64,000 bases of DNA from an uncultured Clostridia bacterium (GTDB taxonomy: Bacteria > Bacillota > Clostridia > Christensenellales > Borkfalkiaceae): NCBI GenBank assembly GCA_934271255.1, contig CAKQQS010000007.1:1-64000 (forward strand). Reading direction: 5' to 3'. The notes under the pieces were generated by a model, which saw only the letters and a program-made list of their open reading frames with translations, did no database searches and was not told where the DNA came from. A program made the position numbers and the translations under genes. This document shows, one piece after another, positions 1-7,524 of this stretch. Positions within the stretch are counted from its first letter, which is position 1. Every line of letters starts with the position of its first letter.

Positions 1-302
1 TTTTCGGGTACTTGGGGTACCGTAATTTCGGTATTTTCTATCGTGTACGTTTGAGTACCGACTACTTCGCCGTCCGCCTTGAACGTTACGGTATAAGTTT
101 CAGCCGTGTAAACCGCGTTGACTACTTTGTCGCCGCCGTCAAGTACGTAACTTTCCCACGCTCCCGTGTAGTTTGCTTTTTCGGGTACTTGGGGTACCGT
201 AATTTCGGTATTTTCTATCGTGTACGTTTGAGTACCTACTACTTCGCCGTCCGCTTTGAACGTTACGGTGTAAGTTTTAGCCGTGTAAACCGCGTTGACT
301 AC
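1..302 (-). repeat. 177-bp tandem coding repeats (59-residue surface modules)
   Basis: A block beginning TTTTCGGGTACTTGGGGTAC at the window edge recurs 177 bases later with few substitutions. Each unit encodes one 59-residue beta-rich repeat of the surface protein. A more diverged unit lies at about 303-456. The array continues past the window start, so the copy number is unknown. Confidence 0.85.
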
Positions 303-3300
303 TTGGGTCTGGTTGTTTTCGAGAATGAACTCTTCCCATACTCCGTCGTAGTGTTCTCTTTGCGGAACTGCGGGCGTCAACGCCGATTTTTCTTCGCCGT
401 CGACGTATTCGACTACCACGTCTTCGCTCGCAACGCTTTTAAACGTTATTTTATAAACGGGCGTTTCGGGTTCTTCGGTAACGATATACGTTATTGTTGC
501 CGTCGTTTCGTTTTCGCATAAATCGAATGCTTTTATCGTGAGCGTATGAGTGCCTACGGTAAGTCTGCCCCTGCCGTCAAGCGCGCCTTCCGACCATTCG
601 ACGGAATAATCGACAAAGCCCGAGTTGTCCGTAACGGTAAACGCGTTTTCGGCGGGATAAGTGCCTGCCGTAGTTTTGAAAACGGGAACTTTCACGTCGA
701 TTACGGGCGCTTCCAAATCGTTTTTGGGCGCGATTGATTTAACGTAATTGTCCGTTATATCGTGCTCGCCGAAACGGAACAGCATATCGCTCGACGCGTT
801 CTTACCGAACTCGTACGTAAGAGTACCGCCGGGATACGTCATCGTCAATACTACTTTGCTGCCGTCCCCGTCTTTAATCTCCGCTTTAAGAGTGATTTCT
901 CCGTACGTCTTAAAGGTATCTTCGGGTATCGTAGCGATATTCGCGCCGCCCCTGCCCCAGTTTTTGTCTTCGATTTCCATATTGCACGTTCTTATTCCGA
1001 ACACGCTTCCCGAGTGGTAGAAATAGAATCCGTAACTGCCGATGCCGAACGCAGTACGAGAATAATGATTCTCGTCGTTTTTCTCCGTTCTTTCTTTATA
1101 CGCGAACTTAACGATTTCGCCGTAATTAAGAGCCTTTTCGCCGACTACCTTTTCTTTAACAGCCATTTTGTATTCCCGGCGATAGCCGACCTTTGAAACG
1201 ACTTCCGAAATATCGTATACGACCGCGGGTTCTTCCGTTTTCGGTAAAAGGGATTTAACGTAGTTTTCGGGTATATCGTGGTCGCCGAAACGGAACAGCA
1301 TATCGCTCGACGCGTCCTTGCCGAACTCGTACGTAATAGTACCGCCTGGATGAGTCATCGTCAATACTACTTTACTGTCGTCCCCGCCTTTGATTTCCGC
1401 TTTAAGCGTAATTTCTCCGTACGTTTTAAAGGTGTCTTCGGGTATCGTAGCGATATTCGAGCCGCCTCTGCCCCAGCCTTTGTCTTCGATTTGCATATTG
1501 CACGTTCTTACGCCGAGCGTACCCGCGTTGTGGTAGAAATAGAATCCGTAACTGCCGATGCCGAACGCCGTACGAGAATACTGACCGTCCGCATTCGGTT
1601 CCGTTCTTTCTTTATACGCGAACTTAACTGTGTCGCCGTATCTTATCGCCTTGTCGCCCGTCAATTTTTGTAAAGCGGGTATTTCGTATTCGTCGCCCGC
1701 GTTGAGTTGCGGAACTACTTCCGAAATATCGTATACGACCGCGGGTTCTTCTTCCGCCTTCGGTAAAAGCGATTTAACGTAGTTTTGGTCTATGTCGTGG
1801 TCGCCGAAACGGAACAACATATCGCTTGAATCGTTTTTGGTAAACTCGTGCGTAATCGTACCGCCGGGATACGTCATCGTCAATATTACTTTACTGTCGT
1901 CCCCGTCTTTAATCTCCGCTTTAAGAGTCATTTCTCCGTAGGATTTAAACGTTAAGTCGGGTATCGTACCGACGTCCGCTCCCCTGCCCCAGTTGGACGC
2001 GGCGGATTGCAAGTCGCATAATTTTACTTGAATGTCGCCCGCCGTATGATAGAAATAGAATCCGTAACTTCCGATACCGAACGCCGTACGAGAGTAATGC
2101 CCGTCCTGGTTTTTCTCCGTTCTTTCTTTATACGCGAACTTAACGGTGTCGCCGTATTTTAAAGCGACGTCGCCTTCGTTTTTGACTTTAATAGCCATTT
2201 CGTATTCGTCGCCCGCGTTGAGTTGCGGAACAACTTCCGAAATATCGTAAACGGTTGCCGTTTCGCCGGCTGCCGCTCTTTTTGGCGCCCTTGCGGTTTT
2301 CGCCGCCGCGTCGTAGCCGGGTATAGCCGTTTCGCCCGTTAAAATGCTGCGAACGGAATCCAACTCCGCTTGCGTTACGCCTATGCTTAAAAGATAGTTG
2401 CTCGCTTTGTCTTTAAACGTCTCGCCGTCTTGTCCTTCGATAAAGTCGCAAAGTCTGGTGATAGCCGTCGTTTTAATGTATTCGTTGTTAGCCGCTTCCT
2501 TGCAGAACCAGGAAAGTTCGTAGTCGCGGATTATGTCGTTTCTGGATACTCCGCATATCGCGTAAAGCATAGCCGCAAGCGTACCCGTTCTGTCCCTGCC
2601 GAACGCGCAGTGGTAACCTATCGGGTAGTTGCTCGGATCTGCGCACGTTTTAATTTCGCCCGCGAACGCCTGAACGTAATCTTCTCTTCCGTTTATTCCG
2701 ACGCTGTTGCCGCTGCCGTCCGTTTCGTTTGCATAGTACGGAGCGTTGAAGTTTATTCTTTGAACGTTTTCGCCGACGGGTGAAACGGTGTTAGCCGAGC
2801 CCCTTAAATCGAGGTCCGTTTTTAACCCGAGCCGTTTCATTTGCTCTTTGCCTTTTGCGGTTATGCCGTCAAAGTGAGCCGAACGGTAAATTATGCCGTA
2901 TCTTATCGTTTTGCCGTCGGAAGTTTTAAGTCCGCCCATATCGCGCATGTTGGCTACGCCGTCAATCGCCATAGTCCTTACGCGCGCCAACGGAGTAAAC
3001 GTCTGAACTTTGGAAATCGTTTCGTTTCCGCTATCGTCCGTCGCTTTGACTTTCCAGTAATACTTGACGTTCGGTATAACGTTGGATACGGTCAGTTTCG
3101 TAGACGTCGTAAGATATTTCTCGGCGTCGGTAAACTTTTTGTCGGTGGATAAATACACCTGATAATACGCCCCGTTTTCGCACGTCCATTCAAGGTCTAT
3201 CGTTCTCATCAAATACGTGTCCGCGCCGTAAAACTCCATACTGTAATCGAGCGCGTAATTCATGAAAAAGTCCGTAACGTCGGGATTGTCGATCGTGAAC

Positions 3301-3446
3301 GTTTCCCCCTTACTCGGGGATACTAAGGTAATCGTTTCCGTAGTCGCTCCTTTCGTTTCGGCAATCGCGTTGCCTAAACTACCCGCGCTTGCCAAAACAA
3401 GAATAGTCGCCGCGAAAATCGCCATAACGTTTTTTAATTTTCTCAT
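1..3446 (-). CDS. Secreted tyrosine-phosphatase-family repeat protein (partial, C-terminus beyond window)
   Basis: An open frame of about 1148 codons runs off the window start. It begins at ATG 3446 with AGGAGAG seven bases upstream. Residues 1-30 form a signal peptide. A fibronectin-III-like segment follows (about 75-145). Next comes a protein tyrosine/dual-specificity phosphatase domain of the Y_phosphatase3 type (about 150-385), with NMRDMGG, IYRSA, DLR and the P-loop HCAFGRDRTG; the CX5R cysteine is near residue 280. Three diverged copies of a 160-residue module follow (about 397-560, 568-728, 741-900), each starting YDISEVV and ending near FRFGDHDI. Then come an Ig-like domain and 59-residue tandem repeats (YTVTFKADGEVVGTQTYT). 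The active site looks intact, so it may act on phosphorylated molecules outside the cell; the substrate is unknown. Surface anchoring is expected in the missing C-terminus. Confidence 0.85.
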   Translation of the reverse strand, partial: MRKLKNVMAIFAATILVLASAGSLGNAIAETKGATTETITLVSPSKGETFTIDNPDVTDFFMNYALDYSMEFYGADTYLMRTIDLEWTCENGAYYQVYLSTDKKFTDAEKYLTTSTKLTVSNVIPNVKYYWKVKATDDSGNETISKVQTFTPLARVRTMAIDGVANMRDMGGLKTSDGKTIRYGIIYRSAHFDGITAKGKEQMKRLGLKTDLDLRGSANTVSPVGENVQRINFNAPYYANETDGSGNSVGINGREDYVQAFAGEIKTCADPSNYPIGYHCAFGRDRTGTLAAMLYAICGVSRNDIIRDYELSWFCKEAANNEYIKTTAITRLCDFIEGQDGETFKDKASNYLLSIGVTQAELDSVRSILTGETAIPGYDAAAKTARAPKRAAAGETATVYDISEVVPQLNAGDEYEMAIKVKNEGDVALKYGDTVKFAYKERTEKNQDGHYSRTAFGIGSYGFYFYHTAGDIQVKLCDLQSAASNWGRGADVGTIPDLTFKSYGEMTLKAEIKDGDDSKVILTMTYPGGTITHEFTKNDSSDMLFRFGDHDIDQNYVKSLLPKAEEEPAVVYDISEVVPQLNAGDEYEIPALQKLTGDKAIRYGDTVKFAYKERTEPNADGQYSRTAFGIGSYGFYFYHNAGTLGVRTCNMQIEDKGWGRGGSNIATIPEDTFKTYGEITLKAEIKGGDDSKVVLTMTHPGGTITYEFGKDASSDMLFRFGDHDIPENYVKSLLPKTEEPAVVYDISEVVSKVGYRREYKMAVKEKVVGEKALNYGEIVKFAYKERTEKNDENHYSRTAFGIGSYGFYFYHSGSVFGIRTCNMEIEDKNWGRGGANIATIPEDTFKTYGEITLKAEIKDGDGSKVVLTMTYPGGTLTYEFGKNASSDMLFRFGEHDITDNYVKSIAPKNDLEAPVIDVKVPVFKTTAGTYPAENAFTVTDNSGFVDYSVEWSEGALDGRGRLTVGTHTLTIKAFDLCENETTATITYIVTEEPETPVYKITFKSVASEDVVVEYVDGEEKSALTPAVPQREHYDGVWEEFILENNQTQVVNAVYTAKTYTVTFKADGEVVGTQTYTIENTEITVPQVPEKANYTGAWESYVLDGGDKVVNAVYTAETYTVTFKADGEVVGTQTYTIENTEITVPQVPE

Positions 3447-3616
3447 TGTTTTCTCTCCTTTACTACCTTTGCTTACAAATAGTTATTTAGTATAGTATAT
3501 TATACCATATTATCAAGGTATAAATAAATACACAGTTTTGTTTATTTTTTGCTCTATATTTGTTTTTTTTACTTATTTTAGTTGACTGCGGATAATCGGC
3601 GTGGTAAAATCTTTTT

Positions 3617-4468
3617 ATGAATATGAATAAAGAAGTCTTACAATCCGAGCGGGTATCGTTGAATCCGCCGACGATGGCGTTTACCACGAGATTGACGGAT
3701 TCGGACGACGAGTTCCGTCATACGCACGATTTTTTTGAATGTTTTTACGTTACCGAAGGGGAAATAACACACGACTGCGACGGTAAAAAAGAACGTCTTT
3801 CGGTAGGCGACGCCGCGCTTGTCTGTCCCGACGCGTACCACTCTTTTAAAAGAAACGGAGCGTGTATTCACCGCGATTTTTTGTTGTCGAAACGGCTTGT
3901 ACGGGAAACGTGCGATTTTTTAGACGATCGTCTGTACGACGAAATATCGAAAAAACACGTATTGCGGTTTAACCTGCAACCCGACGAAGTGCTTTCGTTC
4001 GAGCATCGTATCGCGGACTTTTTGTCGCATTACGACGTGCGTATGCGACATATACAAGAAAAATTGCTCGCGGCGGGACTGCTCGACCATATATTCTTTT
4101 CGCAAAAATCGGGCAAGTCGGCGTCAAACGATTTCCGTACGAAAAGCGTTTTCGTCATCAATACCTGTTTCGCGCGCAGCGACGCTATGCAAGAGATTAC
4201 GAACGAACTCGGTTTCGAGCAATCTTATCTATGCAAAAAGTTTAAAAGCGTGTTTAATATGACTCTCACCGAATACATAAACGCTTTGAAAATCAAACAC
4301 GCCGCCTATCTTCTTCAAACGACGGACTATACTCAACAAAAAATATGCGAGTCGATAGGAATAGAAAGCCTTTCTTATTTCAACAAACTATTTAAACAAA
4401 AATACGGCATAACCCCCGCCAAGTTCAAACGGCACGTTATCCCGTCCCCTTTGTTTAAAGACGAATAA
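3617..4468 (+). CDS. AraC-family transcriptional regulator with cupin sensor domain
   Basis: The product is 283 residues. The N-terminal half is a cupin sensor domain (HTHDFFECFYVTEGE, then DAALVCPDAYHSF). The C-terminal 100 residues are a double helix-turn-helix of the AraC/XylS type (ELGFEQSYLCKKFK, then ICESIGIESLSYFNKLFK and the KYGITPAKFK signature). It probably binds a small ligand and controls transcription. It is divergent from the secreted phosphatase gene across a 170-base spacer, so that gene is a natural candidate target; this is inference. The length is normal for the family and no defects are visible. Confidence 0.88.
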   Translation: MNMNKEVLQSERVSLNPPTMAFTTRLTDSDDEFRHTHDFFECFYVTEGEITHDCDGKKERLSVGDAALVCPDAYHSFKRNGACIHRDFLLSKRLVRETCDFLDDRLYDEISKKHVLRFNLQPDEVLSFEHRIADFLSHYDVRMRHIQEKLLAAGLLDHIFFSQKSGKSASNDFRTKSVFVINTCFARSDAMQEITNELGFEQSYLCKKFKSVFNMTLTEYINALKIKHAAYLLQTTDYTQQKICESIGIESLSYFNKLFKQKYGITPAKFKRHVIPSPLFKDE

Positions 4469-4473
4469 CCAAA

Positions 4474-4505
4474 AAACCGCCGTACTCGTCAAAGCACGGC
4501 GGTTT
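4474..4505 (+). terminator. Hairpin after the AraC gene
   Basis: A 10-bp perfect stem (AAACCGCCGT / ACGGCGGTTT) starts 6 bases after the stop codon, with a short T-rich tail. Confidence 0.6.
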
Positions 4506-4516
4506 CGTTTACGCGA

Positions 4517-4562
4517 TACCCCGCCCGCCGAGTTCGGCGGGCGGGGTATTATTGTATTTTTT
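4517..4562 (+). terminator. Strong rho-independent terminator
   Basis: A near-perfect GC-rich inverted repeat (TACCCCGCCCGCCGA with its complement, minimal loop) is followed by a T-rich tail. It is the second hairpin in tandem after the AraC gene. Confidence 0.75.
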
Positions 4563-4658
4563 ATCATTCTACGTCCGCGACGCGGCGCGTAAATCGTGTT
4601 TTTACGTTCGTAAAATCGTCTTTACTTACTTTTAAGAAAAGCCAACGACGTTTTAAAA

Positions 4659-5474
4659 TTATATCGCCGACAGTATATAATCGATGAGCGCGTTGCAGTC
4701 GAGCGTTTTCCAGTACCCTGCGGGTTTGCCTTTCGCAACGTCCAAAGCGCCGAGTTTGGTTTGGTTTTCCGCCGCTATATCGACGAAGCCCGCGTTCATA
4801 AGGTCGCCTATCGATTTGGTGTTGATTGCCGTTTTGATAGCCGAGTCGATATTACCGACCGTCGTGTCGGGGGGTAATATTTTCATAACGTTGCTGTCGC
4901 TCCCTAAAACGTCAACGACTTTTAAGTCGTCGATTACTTTTTCGAGCGTTTCGCCCGTGAGTTCGGACAGTTTTTTGTCGGCAAGCGCTTTTTCTATCGC
5001 GTTCATCATCTCGTCGTTTTTCCATTTGCCCGCCGCGTCGTCGTATTCGTAGCCGAGCAACGCGCCGACTTTAACGTCGTCTATGCCGGTCTTGTTGATA
5101 ATCGACGAAAAATCGAAATTGCCGAGTTCACCCAAGGTGGTCGCTCTTAACGCGGTTGCGTCTACTATTTTTACGCCGTACATTTCGTAGTCTTCGAGCG
5201 AAGTGAGTAAGTTGTTCACTTCCTTGACGCTTTTAGCGACGTCGTCTACCGTTTTGCCTTTGATTTTTTCTATAACCTTGTCGGCGTTCTTTAACGCACC
5301 GTAAAACGTTTCGTCGGCGATTTCTGCCGTCAGTTCGTTTTTAGACGCGTCAAACCCCGCGATTTTAGTAATTTTGTTTACTTTTACCGTGAAAAACACT
5401 ATCGCCACAACACCCGCTATCAGCAAAATGCCCGTCAACAGCCCTATGAAAAATGCGATTACTCTTCTTACCAT
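4659..5474 (-). CDS. Single-pass membrane protein of unknown function
   Basis: The product is 271 residues and I do not recognise its family. Residues 4-30 form one hydrophobic segment that acts as signal or anchor. The rest is an acidic, helical, probably extracytoplasmic domain with recurring short motifs such as TTLGELGNF, VKVGALLGYEYD and KKLSELTGETLEKV, suggesting degenerate internal repeats. AAGGAG lies just upstream of ATG 5474. Only one base separates it from the yqeY stop codon, so the two are probably co-transcribed and translationally coupled. A role at the cell envelope is inferred from topology alone. Confidence 0.75.
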   Translation of the reverse strand: MVRRVIAFFIGLLTGILLIAGVVAIVFFTVKVNKITKIAGFDASKNELTAEIADETFYGALKNADKVIEKIKGKTVDDVAKSVKEVNNLLTSLEDYEMYGVKIVDATALRATTLGELGNFDFSSIINKTGIDDVKVGALLGYEYDDAAGKWKNDEMMNAIEKALADKKLSELTGETLEKVIDDLKVVDVLGSDSNVMKILPPDTTVGNIDSAIKTAINTKSIGDLMNAGFVDIAAENQTKLGALDVAKGKPAGYWKTLDCNALIDYILSAI

Positions 5475-5475
5475 A

Positions 5476-5898
5476 TCATATCTCCTTCAATACTTCGCCC
5501 ACGACTTTCATGTCGCATTTGCCCGCGTATTCCGTTTTGAAATGCTTCATAACCGCGCCTATCGACTTATCGGGCAACCCTTCTATTACCGCTCTTATCT
5601 CTTCTCTCGACATAAAAGCAGGCAAGTATTTTCTTATTTCTTTCAACTGGTTGTCAAGCGACGCAACCGTTTCCGTTCTGCCCGCCTTGACAAAACCTTC
5701 ACGCTCTTCGACGAGTTCGTTTTCGCATTTTTTCAATACAGCGACGACGTCCGCTTCGGTAACTTCCGTACCCGCCGCTTTTCTCTCGTAGCCTAAAAGC
5801 ATAAGTTTGTTGATAAGCGCGTTCAATGCGGTTACCGCGTCTTTATCGCCCGATTTCATCGCGTCTATTTTGACTTTTTTAAAATACGCTAAATCCAT
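5476..5898 (-). CDS. yqeY: GatB/YqeY domain protein
   Basis: The 140-residue product matches the stand-alone YqeY family in length and layout: DLAYFKKVKIDAMKSGDK at the start and SIGAVMKHFKTEY near the end. The fold is related to the tRNA-binding tail domain of GatB amidotransferase subunits, and its precise role is not established. ATAGGAG precedes ATG 5898. It forms a two-gene unit with the membrane protein downstream. A terminator between it and the upstream P-loop gene makes that gene a separate unit. Confidence 0.88.
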   Translation of the reverse strand: MDLAYFKKVKIDAMKSGDKDAVTALNALINKLMLLGYERKAAGTEVTEADVVAVLKKCENELVEEREGFVKAGRTETVASLDNQLKEIRKYLPAFMSREEIRAVIEGLPDKSIGAVMKHFKTEYAGKCDMKVVGEVLKEI

Positions 5899-5911
5899 TT
5901 TAATCTCCTAT

Positions 5912-5941
5912 ATAAAAATAGGGCGGAAAAGTTTTCCGCCC
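5912..5941 (-). terminator. Terminator of the small P-loop gene
   Basis: The stem GGGCGGAAAA / TTTTCCGCCC is followed on the minus strand by TATTTTTATA. It sits between the stop at 5960 and the start of yqeY. Confidence 0.75.
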
Positions 5942-5959
5942 AAATCTTTTCGTACTTTT

Positions 5960-6367
5960 TTACAAATATTTTTCCAAATATGCAGGCATATTTTCTCTCG
6001 TAGTACTGCAAGTAATAACGAAAGTTATGTCGTGATCTTTACCGAGTTCGTCGAGCGCGTTGAAAAGCGATTCGAGTTCGCTTATCGGTTGGTTCGTCAT
6101 TCTGCCGATACCGTCTATATATATAATATGGTTATCGCTGTTTGCCGCAACTATTCCTTTGACGAAACCTCTGAGTCCGCCAACCCCTTCTACTTTGTAG
6201 TCGGTGGTGTTGACGAGTCTTACCGCGATGTCGAGATCGAACATCACGCTGTTGGTATCCGTTACGAATACTACGAGTCCGCTGGTGTTTTTAGCGTCCT
6301 TGTTAGCCGCCTCCACAGCGATTTTGGTTTTTCCCGTGCCTATTGCTCCGTATATAAGTTTAATCAT
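5960..6367 (-). CDS. Small P-loop ATP-binding protein of unknown role
   Basis: The 135-residue product carries a textbook Walker A (YGAIGTGKTK, residues 6-15) and a Walker B-like strand (HIIYIDGIGRM). It has a compact RecA/AAA-like core and no additional domain. Similar short P-loop proteins occur in Clostridia with no assigned function. It has its own promoter (TTGAAA-N17-TAATAT), an AGGAGG ribosome binding site and its own terminator, so it is a monocistronic unit next to prfA. A regulatory or partner ATPase role is possible but unsupported. Confidence 0.8.
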   Translation of the reverse strand: MIKLIYGAIGTGKTKIAVEAANKDAKNTSGLVVFVTDTNSVMFDLDIAVRLVNTTDYKVEGVGGLRGFVKGIVAANSDNHIIYIDGIGRMTNQPISELESLFNALDELGKDHDITFVITCSTTRENMPAYLEKYL

Positions 6368-6396
6368 GGTGCGAGTCCTCCTTTTTTCTTATTTAT

Positions 6397-6425
6397 ATAT
6401 TACACTGTTTTATTCTTTTTTTCAA
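6397..6425 (-). promoter_or_regulatory. Sigma-A-like promoter of the small P-loop gene
   Basis: On the minus strand TTGAAA and TAATAT are separated by 17 bases, about 30 bases upstream of the ATG at 6367. Confidence 0.6.
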
Positions 6426-6453
6426 GGCTTTTTTAAAAAATCTTAAAACTTTT

Positions 6454-7524
6454 TTATTTTTCGCCGCTTAACAACTTTGCTTCCCTGTCCGCTAGCGCGA
6501 GCGCTTCTATCATTGCGTCCAGATCGCCTTCCATAAACGTTTCTATCGTATACAGCGTACACCCGATTCTATGGTCGGTTACCCTGCCTTGCGGAAAGTT
6601 GTAAGTCCGGATTCTTTCGCTTCTGTCCCCCGTGCCTATCTGACTGCGTCTGTTCTCGGCGTATTCGCTTTCGTACTTTTGCTGATAGTAATCGTAAAGT
6701 CTGCTCTTCAACACCGCCATCGCTTTTTCTTTGTTCTGAGTCTGCGAGCGTTCGTCCTGACACGTTACTACTATTCCCGTCGGGAAATGCGTTATTCGTA
6801 TACACGATTCCGTCTTGTTGACTTTTTGCCCGCCCGCGCCCGACGAACGGCAAGTGTCGACTTTTATGTCCTTTTCGTCGACGTTGACTTCTACGTCCGT
6901 AACTTCGGGCAGTACCGCCACCGTCGCGGTGGAAGTGTGTATCCTTCCCTGCGATTCCGTTTCGGGTACGCGTTGCACTCTGTGAACGCCGCTTTCGTAT
7001 TTGAGTTTTGAATACGCCCCTTTGCCCGAAATCATAAACGTTACTTCTTTTATTCCGCCGAGTTCCGTTTCGTTAGAGTCTATCTCTTCCGTTTTAAACC
7101 TGTTTCTCTCGGCAAACTTAACGTACATACGGTACAGTTCGTAAGCGAACAACGCCGCTTCTTCACCGCCCGCGCCCGCGCGTATTTCTATAATAACGTT
7201 TTTGTCGTCGTTGGGATCTTTGGGCAATAACAGTATTTTGAGTTCGGCGGTAACTTCGTCTATCTTTTTAAGATTTTCGTCTATTTCCGCGGACAACAAC
7301 TCTTTCATGTCCCCGTCCGTTTCGCCTTTTAAAGCCGCCTTGGCGTCTTCCGTGTCCTTGACGAGTTTTTTATAAACAGTATACTTTTCTACCGTTTCGG
7401 TTATGTCCGAAAGTTCTTTCGTATACTTTTTCCACGAGTCCATATCCGAAAGCACGGCGGGATCCGAAACGAGTTCGTTAAGTTTTTGATACCGCTCCAA
7501 AACGGCGTCTAACTTTTTAAACAT
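6454..7524 (-). CDS. prfA: Peptide chain release factor 1
   Basis: The product is 356 residues, full length for RF1. It recognises UAA and UAG stop codons and hydrolyses peptidyl-tRNA. The stop-recognition tripeptide P-E-T is in RVPETESQGRIHTS and the catalytic GGQ is in SSGAGGQKVNKTES. It overlaps the end of the upstream DUF1385-PrmC gene by 8 bases. PrmC methylates the glutamine of this GGQ, so enzyme and substrate are encoded together. Confidence 0.97.
   Translation of the reverse strand: MFKKLDAVLERYQKLNELVSDPAVLSDMDSWKKYTKELSDITETVEKYTVYKKLVKDTEDAKAALKGETDGDMKELLSAEIDENLKKIDEVTAELKILLLPKDPNDDKNVIIEIRAGAGGEEAALFAYELYRMYVKFAERNRFKTEEIDSNETELGGIKEVTFMISGKGAYSKLKYESGVHRVQRVPETESQGRIHTSTATVAVLPEVTDVEVNVDEKDIKVDTCRSSGAGGQKVNKTESCIRITHFPTGIVVTCQDERSQTQNKEKAMAVLKSRLYDYYQQKYESEYAENRRSQIGTGDRSERIRTYNFPQGRVTDHRIGCTLYTIETFMEGDLDAMIEALALADREAKLLSGEK

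Noticed and set aside
1..302. Regular repeats that could suggest a CRISPR array or satellite
   Set aside because: The 177-base period is in frame and codes for 59-residue surface modules; there are no spacers.
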